DNA from: an uncultured Corynebacterium sp. | Lineage (GTDB): Bacteria; Actinomycetota; Actinomycetes; Mycobacteriales; Mycobacteriaceae | Assembly (NCBI RefSeq): GCF_946223165.1 | Contig: NZ_CAMIBP010000014.1 | Coordinates: 1-57,887, forward strand | DNA length: 57,887 bases | Direction of reading: 5' to 3' | Part shown: positions 35,374 to 43,389 of the stretch, one piece after another | Position numbering within the stretch: position 1 is the first letter of the stretch | Layout of the letters: each line of letters starts with the position of its first letter | The notes under the pieces: model-generated | What the model saw: only the letters and a program-made list of their open reading frames with translations | The model's database searches: none | Told to the model about the DNA's origin: nothing | Made by a program: the position numbers and the translations under genes

Positions 35374-35428
35374 GGCCGCCACCGTGAAGCTTTTCTTAGA
35401 TAGAGCTTCAGGTGACGGCCTTTTTGTT
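35374..35428 (+). terminator. Terminator downstream of the tRNA gene
   Basis: A long stem: GGCCGCCACCGTGAAGCT pairs, with two mismatches, with AGCTTCAGGTGACGGCC (ending 35420), followed by TTTTTG. It closes the tRNA transcript and lies before the small secreted protein gene. Confidence 0.85.
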
Positions 35429-35481
35429 TCCCCGCGCCTGCTAATGTGAGGCCAGAAGCGAACCTAGTCTCAAGGAGAATT

Positions 35482-35808
35482 ATGCGCCGCACACTCGTCG
35501 CTCTCGCCACCGCCACCGCCGTCGCACTCACCCCGGTCAACGCGCTCGCCGACGCTTCCTCGACCGCGCAGAGCGAGCTGTCCTCCCAGTTCAAGGGCAA
35601 GAACAGCGATCAGCTAGCCAATGCCGCCTCGAGCAACTACAACCTCAACGGCTCGTCGTATGTGCAGTGGCTCGACAAGAACGTGGCCACCAGCGACAAC
35701 GAGTCCACGAACACCTTCCTCAAGGTGCTCGTCGATTTCCTCATCGGCGCCGGCATCATGTTCGTCGTCAGCACCATCTACGGCGAGATCGCTAAGGTCC
35801 TCCCCTAA
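35482..35808 (+). CDS. Small secreted or membrane-anchored protein
   Basis: A 108-residue protein I do not recognise. AAGGAG sits 5 bases before the ATG. The N-terminal signal peptide (MRRTLVALATATAVALTPVN, ending near ALA) is followed by about 50 residues rich in Ser, Asn and Gln and a C-terminal hydrophobic segment (VLVDFLIGAGIMFVVSTIYG). The layout suggests an exported protein anchored by its C terminus. Small envelope proteins of this type are common in corynebacteria. Confidence 0.75.
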   Translation: MRRTLVALATATAVALTPVNALADASSTAQSELSSQFKGKNSDQLANAASSNYNLNGSSYVQWLDKNVATSDNESTNTFLKVLVDFLIGAGIMFVVSTIYGEIAKVLP

Positions 35809-36219
35809 TAACGCAGTCCCGTAGCGCCCGAGGATCCCGCCGAAGCCGGCGCCTCCCCCCGAGGGCGGCCCCTGTGCTCGATCCCTCGCGTGTCCCCGGA
35901 CTGCGATCGTCCTTCGGCGTGCCGGGCTCGTTCGTGTCCTCCGACGGCTGCGGCGGCGTGGCAGGCTCGGCAGACACAGTAGGCACAGTCGGCTCAGCCG
36001 GTGCAACCGAGTCCGTGGCCCAGCCAGCGCCCGCTTAAACGGAGCGCGATCGGAGGCATCAAAGGCAATCGTGCACGTGCCGCCGCGTACGGTGAGCGAG
36101 ACGGCATCGGCAGGCACAGGCGCTGCGGCCAGGGAACCAGCTGCAACGACAAAAATGCTCAGCAACGCGAGGCGCACCGGGCGCAGGCGAGACGTGGGAG
36201 AACGAGCGTAGGAACGCAT
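35792..36219 (-). pseudogene. Frameshifted secreted Pro-rich protein gene
   Basis: A frame beginning MRSYARSPTSRLRPVRLALL has a good signal peptide (cleavage near ADA) and a short domain (SLTVRGGTCTIAFDASDRAP) before turning into Arg-rich non-protein-like sequence near 36035. From there a second frame continues as a sensible Pro/Thr/Ser-rich exported tail (PAEPTVPTVSAEPATPPQPS, EDTNEPGTPKDD), and a possible second shift lies in a run of seven C near 35855. The simplest reading is a secreted protein gene broken by one or two single-base changes. It converges on the small secreted protein gene and overlaps its end. The start has no clear ribosome site. Confidence 0.5.
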
Positions 36220-36371
36220 GCGTTCTAAAGTGATACATACGTTTCGCGCGGGGCGCGCTGAGTTCGCATTGAGGTCCACCAGTGAGGTAAAGTGCAAAAA
36301 ATACAAGCGGACGTATTAAATAACGTGATGCGTCCCCTTTTTCTTTGACCACTCTCACCCAAAGGCATCAG

Positions 36372-37274
36372 ATGCACCGACACCACCGCCGCCTCGCCCA
36401 AGCGGAAGCCGCGCTGGCCGCGATAGGCAGCGCGCTCCTGCTCACGGGGTGTGTCACCAATGTCGAAGCCGCGCAGCCCGACGGCTGGCACGAGATCACC
36501 GTTGACGCAGTCCCCGAGATCGCAGCCCTAGTAGAGGATGAGGACGGAGTCCTCACCGTCGGCTCCAACCCGCCGTTTGCTCCCTTCGAGCTCAAAGACT
36601 CCACCGGCGCCATCGTCGGAGTCGAAATCGACCTCGCCCGCGCCATGGCACAGACCATGGGCCTCGAATTCCGCGTCGTGGAGCAGGACTTTTCGATGAT
36701 CCTCCCCGCGCTGTCCGCAGGACAGGTGGACATGGGCGTGTCCGGCTTCACGGACAACGAGGAGCGCCGAAAGAACTACGGCTTCGTCAACACCCTCTAC
36801 GCCGGCATTCAGTGGGCACAGCGCCCCGGCCACCCCGTGGACCCTGACAACGCGTGCGGGCTCACCGTCGCCGTGCAGCGCACCACGGTCTCCGAGACCG
36901 ACGACGTCCGGCCCAAGTCCGAGCAGTGTCTGGCGGAAGGCAAGGACGAGATCACCGTGCTGTCCTACGACACGGCCGACAACGCGGCGCTCGCCGTGCT
37001 CACCGGCCGCGCCGACGCCCTGTCTGCCGACTCCCCTGTCGCCGCCTGGGCTGTCAACCGTGCGGACGGCAAGATGGAGACCACCGGCGAAATTTTCGAT
37101 GCCGCCCCCTACGGCTTCGCAGTTCCCAAGGACTCCTCGCTCGGCCCCGCCGCCGCAGCGGCTCTCCAACATCTCATCGACACCGGCGTCTACGCCGAGA
37201 TTCTCCACCAATGGGGCATCGACGAAGGACTCGTCGAGCACGCCATGATTAACGAAAGGCCGATCAATGCCTAA
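36372..37274 (+). CDS. Amino-acid ABC transporter substrate-binding lipoprotein
   Basis: A 300-residue solute-binding lipoprotein (cluster 3 / SBP_bac_3). The signal peptide ends in the lipobox LLTGC (Cys27). Binding-domain hallmarks are LTVGSNPPFAPFELKDSTGA, GVEIDLARAMAQTMGLEFRV, DFSMILPALSAGQVDMGVSG and APYGFAVPKDSSLG. The ATG at 36372 has AAAGG upstream; a TTG 27 bases earlier is less likely. It delivers a polar amino acid to the permease and ATPase encoded next; the permease start overlaps its stop by 8 bases. Confidence 0.93.
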   Translation: MHRHHRRLAQAEAALAAIGSALLLTGCVTNVEAAQPDGWHEITVDAVPEIAALVEDEDGVLTVGSNPPFAPFELKDSTGAIVGVEIDLARAMAQTMGLEFRVVEQDFSMILPALSAGQVDMGVSGFTDNEERRKNYGFVNTLYAGIQWAQRPGHPVDPDNACGLTVAVQRTTVSETDDVRPKSEQCLAEGKDEITVLSYDTADNAALAVLTGRADALSADSPVAAWAVNRADGKMETTGEIFDAAPYGFAVPKDSSLGPAAAAALQHLIDTGVYAEILHQWGIDEGLVEHAMINERPINA

Positions 37275-38190
37275 TTCAGCTCCTGAAAAGATCGAGGCGC
37301 GCCCGCTGCGCCATCCGTGGCGCGTGTGCTTCGCCGTCCTCCTCGTCGTCCTCGCCGCGTGGTTTATCATCGACGCTGCCCGCAACGAGGCCTACGGTTG
37401 GGGCACGTACTTCCAGTACCTCTTCGACACGCGCATCGCAGTGGCCTCGCTGCACACTATCGCCATTACCTTGCTGGCGATGATCATCGGCGTCGTCGGC
37501 GGCGTGCTCCTCGCCGTCCTGCGTCTCTCGCCCAACCCGGTTTTAAGCGCCGTCGCCTGGGTCTTCCTGTGGATCTTCCGGGGCACCCCAGTCTACGTCC
37601 AGCTCGTCTTCTGGGGCCTGCTCTCCGCGCTCTACCAGTCCATTAACCTGGGCTTCGCCGAGATTTCCCTCGAGGGCGTGCTGACCAACGCCTTTGTACT
37701 CGCCGTCCTCGGCCTCGGTCTTAACGAGGCCGCGTACATGTCCGAAATCGTCCGCTCTGGCATCTCCTCCGTCCCCGAGGGCCAGAAGGAAGCCTCCAAG
37801 GCCCTCGGCATGGGCTGGGCACAGACCATGCGCCGTACCGTCCTCCCCCAGGCCATGCGCATCATCATCCCGCCGACCGGCAACGAGTTCATCTCTCTGC
37901 TCAAGACATCGTCTCTCGTTGTCGCCATCCCTTACACTCACGAAATCTTTGGCCGCGCCACGGATATCTCGGCCGCTCTTTTCGAGCCCATCCCGCTCCT
38001 CCTCGTCGCCGCGACCTGGTACCTGGTCATCACGTCCATCCTCATGGTTGGCCAGCACTACCTCGAGCGCTACTTCGAGCGCGGCGCCACCCGCGAGCTC
38101 ACTGCCCGCCAGCTGGCCTCCCTCGCCGACGCCGAAGGCACCATCCCCCGCAATATCTCCGTCATCCCCGACACCCAGGAGGGCAAGTAA
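37267..38190 (+). CDS. Amino-acid ABC transporter permease
   Basis: A 307-residue inner-membrane permease of the His/Glu/Gln type with an N-terminal anchor (CFAVLLVVLAAWFIIDAA), the HisM-like core and the EAA loop SGISSVPEGQKEASKALGMG. A single full-length permease suggests a homodimer. It overlaps the upstream gene (ATGCCTAA) and abuts the ATPase gene with no gap. Confidence 0.95.
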   Translation: MPNSAPEKIEARPLRHPWRVCFAVLLVVLAAWFIIDAARNEAYGWGTYFQYLFDTRIAVASLHTIAITLLAMIIGVVGGVLLAVLRLSPNPVLSAVAWVFLWIFRGTPVYVQLVFWGLLSALYQSINLGFAEISLEGVLTNAFVLAVLGLGLNEAAYMSEIVRSGISSVPEGQKEASKALGMGWAQTMRRTVLPQAMRIIIPPTGNEFISLLKTSSLVVAIPYTHEIFGRATDISAALFEPIPLLLVAATWYLVITSILMVGQHYLERYFERGATRELTARQLASLADAEGTIPRNISVIPDTQEGK

Positions 38191-38955
38191 ATGACTACTC
38201 CCATGATTGAGGCGGTTAACGTCCACAAGGCCTTCGGCCAGCTCGAGGTCTTGAAGGGCATCGATCTCACCGTCCAGCCCGGCGAAGTTGCCGTCCTCCT
38301 CGGCCCCTCCGGCTCCGGCAAGTCCACTTTCCTGCGCTGCTGCAACCACCTGGAGAAGGTCACCGCTGGCCGCCTCTACATCGACGGCGAGATCATCGGC
38401 TACAAGGAGCGCGACGGCGTCCTCTACGAGATCTCGGAGAAGGAAGCCGCCCGCCAGCGCCAGGACATCGGCATGGTCTTCCAGTCCTTCAACCTCTTTA
38501 GCCACCGCACGGTCCTCGAGAACATCATCGAGGCTCCCGTCCAGGTCAAAAAGCAGCCTGCCGATGCCGCCACAAAGCGCGCCATGGAGCTCCTCGACCA
38601 AGTAGGCCTCGCCCACAAGGCGGATGCCTACCCCGTCCAGCTCTCCGGCGGCCAGCAGCAGCGCGTGGCTATTGCCCGCGCCGTCGCCATGGATCCGAAG
38701 CTCATGCTCTTCGACGAGCCGACTTCTGCCCTCGATCCCGAGCTCGTGGGCGAAGTCCTGCGTGTCATGAAGGACCTCGCCGCCGGCGGCATGACCATGC
38801 TCGTTGTCACTCACGAGATGGGCTTTGCCCGCGAGGTCGCCGATACCGTCTACTTCATGGACGGCGGCCGCGTCCTCGAGCACGGAACTCCGGAACAGGT
38901 CTTCGACCACCCGCAGCACGATCGCACGAAGTCTTTCCTGTCCTCCCTGCTGTAA
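38191..38955 (+). CDS. Amino-acid ABC transporter ATP-binding protein
   Basis: A 254-residue ATPase of the polar amino-acid importer group. Walker A GPSGSGKSTFLRC, Q-loop DIGMVFQSFNLFSHRTVLEN, signature LSGGQQQRVAIARA, Walker B LMLFDEPTSALDPELVGE and H-loop VTHEMGFAREV are intact. The start ATG directly follows the permease stop (TAAATG). A strong terminator follows 70 bases later. Confidence 0.96.
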   Translation: MTTPMIEAVNVHKAFGQLEVLKGIDLTVQPGEVAVLLGPSGSGKSTFLRCCNHLEKVTAGRLYIDGEIIGYKERDGVLYEISEKEAARQRQDIGMVFQSFNLFSHRTVLENIIEAPVQVKKQPADAATKRAMELLDQVGLAHKADAYPVQLSGGQQQRVAIARAVAMDPKLMLFDEPTSALDPELVGEVLRVMKDLAAGGMTMLVVTHEMGFAREVADTVYFMDGGRVLEHGTPEQVFDHPQHDRTKSFLSSLL

Positions 38956-39024
38956 AGTTATCGCCGCCGCGACCCCGTTCGCGCAGCTTGTGCCCCAGTA
39001 TCTTTTGGGTTCCACAAAAAATGT

Positions 39025-39060
39025 GCAGTCCTCCGCTTGCCGGAGGACTGCGTTCGTTTG
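39025..39060 (+). terminator. Terminator of the amino-acid ABC operon
   Basis: A perfect 11-bp stem: GCAGTCCTCCG (39025-39035), loop CTTGC, CGGAGGACTGC (39041-39051), then GTTCGTTTG. Confidence 0.8.
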
Positions 39061-39063
39061 AGT

Positions 39064-39277
39064 GTATGGTGCACGACCATTATGGGGAAGCTGGCCAGCC
39101 TGTTGGCCCGGGGCTCGACATCGCAGACGAGGTACGCGGCTTGACCGAGTCGGAGAAATGTACGATTGCGTGCCACTATCACAACGCCGTCAACGAGATG
39201 GATGGTCACGGGGTCTTAGAGCGGCGTGGGTGGAAGAAGAAAGGCAACTGCTCGAGCAGGAATTCGCGAACAGCTAG
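39064..39277 (+). pseudogene. Possible small decayed gene
   Basis: From the ATG at 39064 one frame reads protein-like sequence (GLDIADEVRGLTESEKCTIA, CHYHNAVNEMDGHGVLERRG). After an A-rich stretch near 39236 a neighbouring frame gives a sensible ending (RQLLEQEFANS) whose TAG overlaps the stop of the convergent permease gene. Joining them needs one base change and would give about 70 residues. I cannot name a family and there is no good ribosome site, so this is tentative. Without it, 38956-39273 holds only the terminator. Confidence 0.25.
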
Positions 39278-40014
39278 AGCTGACCCACACCACGGAACAT
39301 CGCCACGGCGGCACCCGCTGCGGCCACGGCGAGCGAGAGCATGTGCGCCTTGTCGCGCGGAATGCGCCCAGCCAGGCGCGTGCCGATGGCGATGCCCAGA
39401 ATCATGCCCAGGATGCCCGCCGGCCATACGAGCCACGAGGCGTGTGAGAGCGATCCCGCACCCGTGACGAGTTTTGCCGTCACAGAGATGGCGCCGCCGA
39501 CCATGAAGATGGGCTGAAGCGTCGCCGTGTACATGGAGTGCTCCCAGCGCGCCGCCTGCGCGTAGACCGTGATGACGGGGCCCGCGATGCCCGCGAGCGT
39601 ATTCGTAAAGCCGCCCAGCACGCCGGCCGAAAGCATGGGACCCAGGCCGTGCAGGTGCGGCACATACTTCTTGCCAAAGGTCACCACGCCGAGCGCGATG
39701 AGCAGCGCCGCGCCCGCGATGACGAGCAACGGTGCGGTATCGATGGAGCGAATGAGGAACGCCGCCGGGATGGAGCCAAAGACCATGACGGAGGCAATGG
39801 CACCGAACTTGCGCCAGTCTACGCGTTCGCGCGCGGTGTAGGTGAGCATCGCCGCGTTGATACACGCCAACACGTTAATGACCATGATGCCTTGCACCGG
39901 ACCGAGCAAGAGCATGAGCAGCGGCCCGCCCACGAGTCCCATACCCATGCCAGACACGCGCTGAAGACAGGAGCCGAGGAAGATAGAGACAAAAACACCC
40001 AGAGTGACGAGCAT
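39274..40014 (-). CDS. TauE/SafE-family (TSUP) membrane permease
   Basis: A 246-residue protein with about eight membrane segments. The N-terminal FLGSCLQRVSGMGMGLVGGP and the mid-protein repeat SAGVLGGFTNTLAGIAGPVI are TSUP hallmarks. Family members export sulfite, sulfoacetate or related anions; the substrate is not determinable here. The start overlaps the coaD stop (TAATG), so translation is coupled. Confidence 0.9.
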   Translation of the reverse strand: MLVTLGVFVSIFLGSCLQRVSGMGMGLVGGPLLMLLLGPVQGIMVINVLACINAAMLTYTARERVDWRKFGAIASVMVFGSIPAAFLIRSIDTAPLLVIAGAALLIALGVVTFGKKYVPHLHGLGPMLSAGVLGGFTNTLAGIAGPVITVYAQAARWEHSMYTATLQPIFMVGGAISVTAKLVTGAGSLSHASWLVWPAGILGMILGIAIGTRLAGRIPRDKAHMLSLAVAAAGAAVAMFRGVGQL

Positions 40015-40487
40015 TACGCGAATTTTTCCACGACTGCTCGATGGACAGGCTCTGGGAAGAGCCCGGTGACGTCGCCGCCGAACTGCGCGACCTGCTTGGC
40101 CAGCGAGGACGAGATGTAGCCGTACTTCTCATCCGTGAGCAAGAAAGTGGTCTCTACGCCGGTGAGACGACGGTTCATCTGCGCCATGGGCAGCTCGTAC
40201 TCGTAGTCGAGCGAGGAACGCAGCCCCTTTACGATCGTGTCGATGTGGTGCTCCGAGGTGTAGTCCACGAGCAAGCCCGACCAGAAATCGACCTTGATAT
40301 TCTCCGGCACGACCTCGCGGATAAGCGCGACGCGCTCCTCTACCGTGAACAGCCCTGACGGCTTATCCGGGTTACCTGTCACGAGCACTGTCACCTCATC
40401 GAAGAGGTGGCTCGCGCGGGTGAAAATGTCCAGGTGCCCCATCGTCATCGGGTCAAAGGACCCCGGGCACACGGCCTTCTTAGTCAT
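40014..40487 (-). CDS. coaD: Phosphopantetheine adenylyltransferase
   Basis: A 157-residue nucleotidyltransferase, the penultimate CoA enzyme (4'-phosphopantetheine + ATP to dephospho-CoA). The N-terminal CPGSFDPMTMGHLDIFTRAS holds the GxFDPxTxGH signature, and the C-terminal region YGYISSSLAKQVAQFGGDV has the ISSS element. The ATG at 40487 overlaps the rsmD stop by 8 bases (ATGACTAA). A longer upstream reading is not family-like. Confidence 0.97.
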   Translation of the reverse strand: MTKKAVCPGSFDPMTMGHLDIFTRASHLFDEVTVLVTGNPDKPSGLFTVEERVALIREVVPENIKVDFWSGLLVDYTSEHHIDTIVKGLRSSLDYEYELPMAQMNRRLTGVETTFLLTDEKYGYISSSLAKQVAQFGGDVTGLFPEPVHRAVVEKFA

Positions 40488-41061
40488 TGCTCGCCTCCAG
40501 TTCGCTTCGGTCGAAAATCGCCATATCCATGCGCGCGATACCAAACGTGCGCTTCTTCAACTTCTGGCCCGTCTCCGTAAACCCGGCAGGCCAGACCGTC
40601 GGCGCCGAGTCCACGGGCCGCTCGATGACCACGATGGCGCGGTCCTCAAGCACCGGCTCAATGGCGGCCACGAGCCCGTCCACGTCATCAAACGCATAGG
40701 GCGGGTCCGCGAGCACCATGTCGAAGTACCCACGCGGCGCCGTCGCCAAATACGTGCCCACCTTCATTTCCTTGAGCGTCACGCCTGGATGCTTGACCAC
40801 CCCGATGTTATGGCGGATGACGCGGGCGGCAGCGGAAGACTGCTCGACGAGCACGACCTCGTCGGCACCGCGGCTGGCGGCCTCGAGTCCCAACGCGCCG
40901 GAGCCCGCAAAGAGGTCGAGCACGCGCGATCCCTCAAAGCCCCAGCGCATGGTGAGCGAAGAAAACAGGCCCTCGCGCGCACGGTCCGAGGTCGGCCGGG
41001 TGCCTTCCTCGGGCACCTTGAGCCGGCGTCCGCGCGCTTCGCCTGCGATAATGCGCGTCAT
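40480..41061 (-). CDS. rsmD: 16S rRNA (guanine966-N2)-methyltransferase
   Basis: A 193-residue SAM-dependent enzyme that modifies G966 of 16S rRNA. It begins MTRIIAGEARGRRLKVPEEG, with TRPTSDRAREGLFSSL, SAM motif I VLDLFAGSGALGLEAASRGA and the catalytic DPPY in MVLADPPYAF. The position beside coaD is conserved in many bacteria. It overlaps the biotinyl-like gene upstream by 4 bases (ATGA). Confidence 0.95.
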   Translation of the reverse strand: MTRIIAGEARGRRLKVPEEGTRPTSDRAREGLFSSLTMRWGFEGSRVLDLFAGSGALGLEAASRGADEVVLVEQSSAAARVIRHNIGVVKHPGVTLKEMKVGTYLATAPRGYFDMVLADPPYAFDDVDGLVAAIEPVLEDRAIVVIERPVDSAPTVWPAGFTETGQKLKKRTFGIARMDMAIFDRSELEASND

Positions 41062-41285
41062 GCCGCACCTGCTTCCAATGCCCCCACGACGGCCAGAACG
41101 TCTCCCCCATGGACGTCATCAAAGTCCGCGTGTGCCAAGGACGTGACGACGCCGGGCCCAGGCGTAGCGACGGGAGACTCAAGCTTCGTGGCCTCGACCG
41201 TGGCGATGACCTGCCCGGCCTCGACGGCTTGGCCCGCGGCGACGTGGTAGCGCACGATAACAGCAAAAGGCGCGCAAATATTCAT
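41058..41285 (-). CDS. Biotin/lipoyl attachment domain-like small protein
   Basis: A 75-residue single-domain protein shaped like a biotinyl domain: MNICAPFAVIVRYHVAAGQA, VEAGQVIATVEATKLESPV and a closing Gly-rich VLAVVG. The Lys lies in EATKLES rather than the canonical biotin motif AMKM, and the lipoyl motif DKA is also absent, so modification is uncertain. The ATG at 41285 has AAGGTG upstream. It sits between recG and rsmD, as in other corynebacteria, with no carboxylase genes near. Confidence 0.75.
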   Translation of the reverse strand: MNICAPFAVIVRYHVAAGQAVEAGQVIATVEATKLESPVATPGPGVVTSLAHADFDDVHGGDVLAVVGALEAGAA

Positions 41286-41312
41286 GCGTAACACCTTAGC
41301 GCACGGCTTCCG

Positions 41313-43385
41313 CTAGGACTTGTCGAGATACGCTTGCTCGTCCTCCGTGAGCTCCGCAACGAGTTCTCGCGCAAGCTGCTCGTTGCGCGCCACGAGCCCG
41401 GTGGCGTCGAAGCTGGCCCGCGAGATGGTCTCGCCGTCGGTAAGCAGGTTGAGCAACCGCAGCGTGCGGTGCTCGCCGGACTGCAGCGTGCCCAGGATGT
41501 CGCCCTCCTTGCGGTTGGCGAGGTCGAGCTCGGCCAAGTCGAAGCCGGAGCTCGTCTGAGCAATGGCGTTCACGCGCTGGAACGACGCCGACCCGGGCGC
41601 GGCGAGCGTGTGGAAGAGACACAGCGAGGCGTTGCCGCCACGGCCCACACGGCCGCGCAGCTGGTGGAGCTGGGAGACACCGAAGTTCTCGGACTCGCGA
41701 ATGAGCATGATGGTCGCATTCGGCACGTCGACGCCGACCTCGATGACGGTCGTGGCGACGAGCACGTCGTACTCCCCGCGTGCGAAGGCGGCCATAACCT
41801 CGTCTTTATCGGACATCTTGCCGTGGAGCATCGCCAAGCGCAGCCCCCGCAGCGGCCCGAATTCAAGTTCCTCCATGAGCTTTTTAACGCCGCCGGCCTC
41901 CTCGATGCGCGGCGCCACGATATACGCCTGGTGGCCCTTGGCGACTTCCTCGCGGATGCGCGCCCAACCGCGCGCGACCCACGCCTCGTTGGACTCCGGC
42001 ACGACGAAGGACTGGATGGGCTTGCGTCCGCCGGGCAGCTCGCGCAGCGTCGAGACGGACAGGTCGCCAAAGACCGTCATGGCGATCGTGCGCGGAATGG
42101 GCGTCGCCGTCATCACGAGCATGTGCGGATACTGCTGTGCCTTGCCGCGCAGCGTGTCGCGCTGCTCGACGCCGAAACGGTGCTGCTCGTCGACGACCAC
42201 GAGACCCAGGTCGTAGAACTCCACGGTGTCCTGGATGATCGCGTGCGTTCCGATCACGATGTCGGCCTCGCCGCTGACGATATCGAGCAACGCCTGGCGC
42301 TTGGCCGCCGTCTTCATCGAGCCGGTAAGCAGCACGACGTTGACCCCCGCCGGAGCCTGCGCGGAAATCGACGCGAAATGCTGCGCGGCCAGGACCTCCG
42401 TGGGCGCGAGCAGCGCGGACTGGTAGCCGCAGTCCGCGGCCTGAAGCATCGCAAGCAGCGCGACCATCGTCTTACCCGAGCCGACCTCGCCCTGGAGCAG
42501 GCGTTGCATGGGGAAGACTTGCGAGATATCGTGCGAGATTTCGCCGAGCACGTCGCGCTGCCCCTGGGTGAGCTCGAACGGCAGCGAGGACAGCAGCGCC
42601 GCGCGCAGGCCGTCCTCGCGCGGCGGCAAGGCCGGGGCGACGTGGCCCAGCGCATCGCGGCGGCGCAGCGCCATGACGAGCCCTACCGTTAACGCCTCGT
42701 TGTACTTCAAGCGGTGGATTGCCATATACGGGCCCTCGAAGGGCGGCTCGTGGACCTGGCGCAGCGCCTGGTCATAGCTCAGCGGCACCTCGTAGTCGAG
42801 GGGCTCCGGGATCTCCGGCAGCGACTCGAGCACCTGGTGAATGGCACCGAGCAGGAACCACGAGCTCACCTTGTCCGTCGCCGGGTAGATGGGAATCCAC
42901 GGCCGGTCCGCGAGCAGCTCGGCGAGCGAGCCGAAGATCGCCAGCTCCCGAAACTCCTTCGTCCCCTGGGCCTTCTTCGCATCCTTGCCCAGCAGCATGA
43001 ACTTGGGGTTCTGCAACTGCGGCGTATGCCGGAAAAATTTCAGCTTGCCGGCGATGATCACGCGCGCGCCCGGCCGCAGCACGCGGAAGACCCACATTTG
43101 GCCGAAGAACGCGGCCTGGAAGCCGTTGTCGAGCGCCACGTTGATAACCCGCTTGCCCGTGCGCGTCTCGGACTGAGTGACGTTGACGACGGACGCGGTG
43201 ACGGTGACGTACTCGCCCTCGATGGCCCCGCCGGCCCCGACATCCGTCGAGCCGCGCAGGTATGTGCGCGGATAGTGCGCGAGCAGGTCGCCACACGTGG
43301 AAAACTTAAAGGACTTCCGCAGGGTTTTTACGGCCTCCGCAGGCAAGACGTCTGCCAACGGCCGGTCGTCACGCCACCCCAACAT
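41313..43385 (-). CDS. recG: ATP-dependent DNA helicase RecG
   Basis: A 690-residue branch-migration helicase that regresses stalled forks and processes Holliday junctions. The N-terminal wedge/OB domain (STCGDLLAHYPRTYL, GEYVTVTASVVNV) precedes the helicase core: LLQGEVGSGKTMVALLAML (Walker A), LVVVDEQHRFGVEQRD (DEQH), MLVMTATPIPRTIAMTVFGD, VGVDVPNATIMLIRESENFG and QLRGRVGRGG. The stop lies 27 bases before the biotinyl-like gene. It begins 4 bases after the fakA-like stop, so it is co-transcribed. Confidence 0.97.
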   Translation of the reverse strand: MLGWRDDRPLADVLPAEAVKTLRKSFKFSTCGDLLAHYPRTYLRGSTDVGAGGAIEGEYVTVTASVVNVTQSETRTGKRVINVALDNGFQAAFFGQMWVFRVLRPGARVIIAGKLKFFRHTPQLQNPKFMLLGKDAKKAQGTKEFRELAIFGSLAELLADRPWIPIYPATDKVSSWFLLGAIHQVLESLPEIPEPLDYEVPLSYDQALRQVHEPPFEGPYMAIHRLKYNEALTVGLVMALRRRDALGHVAPALPPREDGLRAALLSSLPFELTQGQRDVLGEISHDISQVFPMQRLLQGEVGSGKTMVALLAMLQAADCGYQSALLAPTEVLAAQHFASISAQAPAGVNVVLLTGSMKTAAKRQALLDIVSGEADIVIGTHAIIQDTVEFYDLGLVVVDEQHRFGVEQRDTLRGKAQQYPHMLVMTATPIPRTIAMTVFGDLSVSTLRELPGGRKPIQSFVVPESNEAWVARGWARIREEVAKGHQAYIVAPRIEEAGGVKKLMEELEFGPLRGLRLAMLHGKMSDKDEVMAAFARGEYDVLVATTVIEVGVDVPNATIMLIRESENFGVSQLHQLRGRVGRGGNASLCLFHTLAAPGSASFQRVNAIAQTSSGFDLAELDLANRKEGDILGTLQSGEHRTLRLLNLLTDGETISRASFDATGLVARNEQLARELVAELTEDEQAYLDKS

Positions 43386-43389
43386 GTGC

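Noticed and set aside
37543..39015. 490-codon minus-strand frame opposite the amino-acid ABC genes
   Set aside because: Antisense to two intact, family-matching genes; composition is that of a reversed GC-rich gene.
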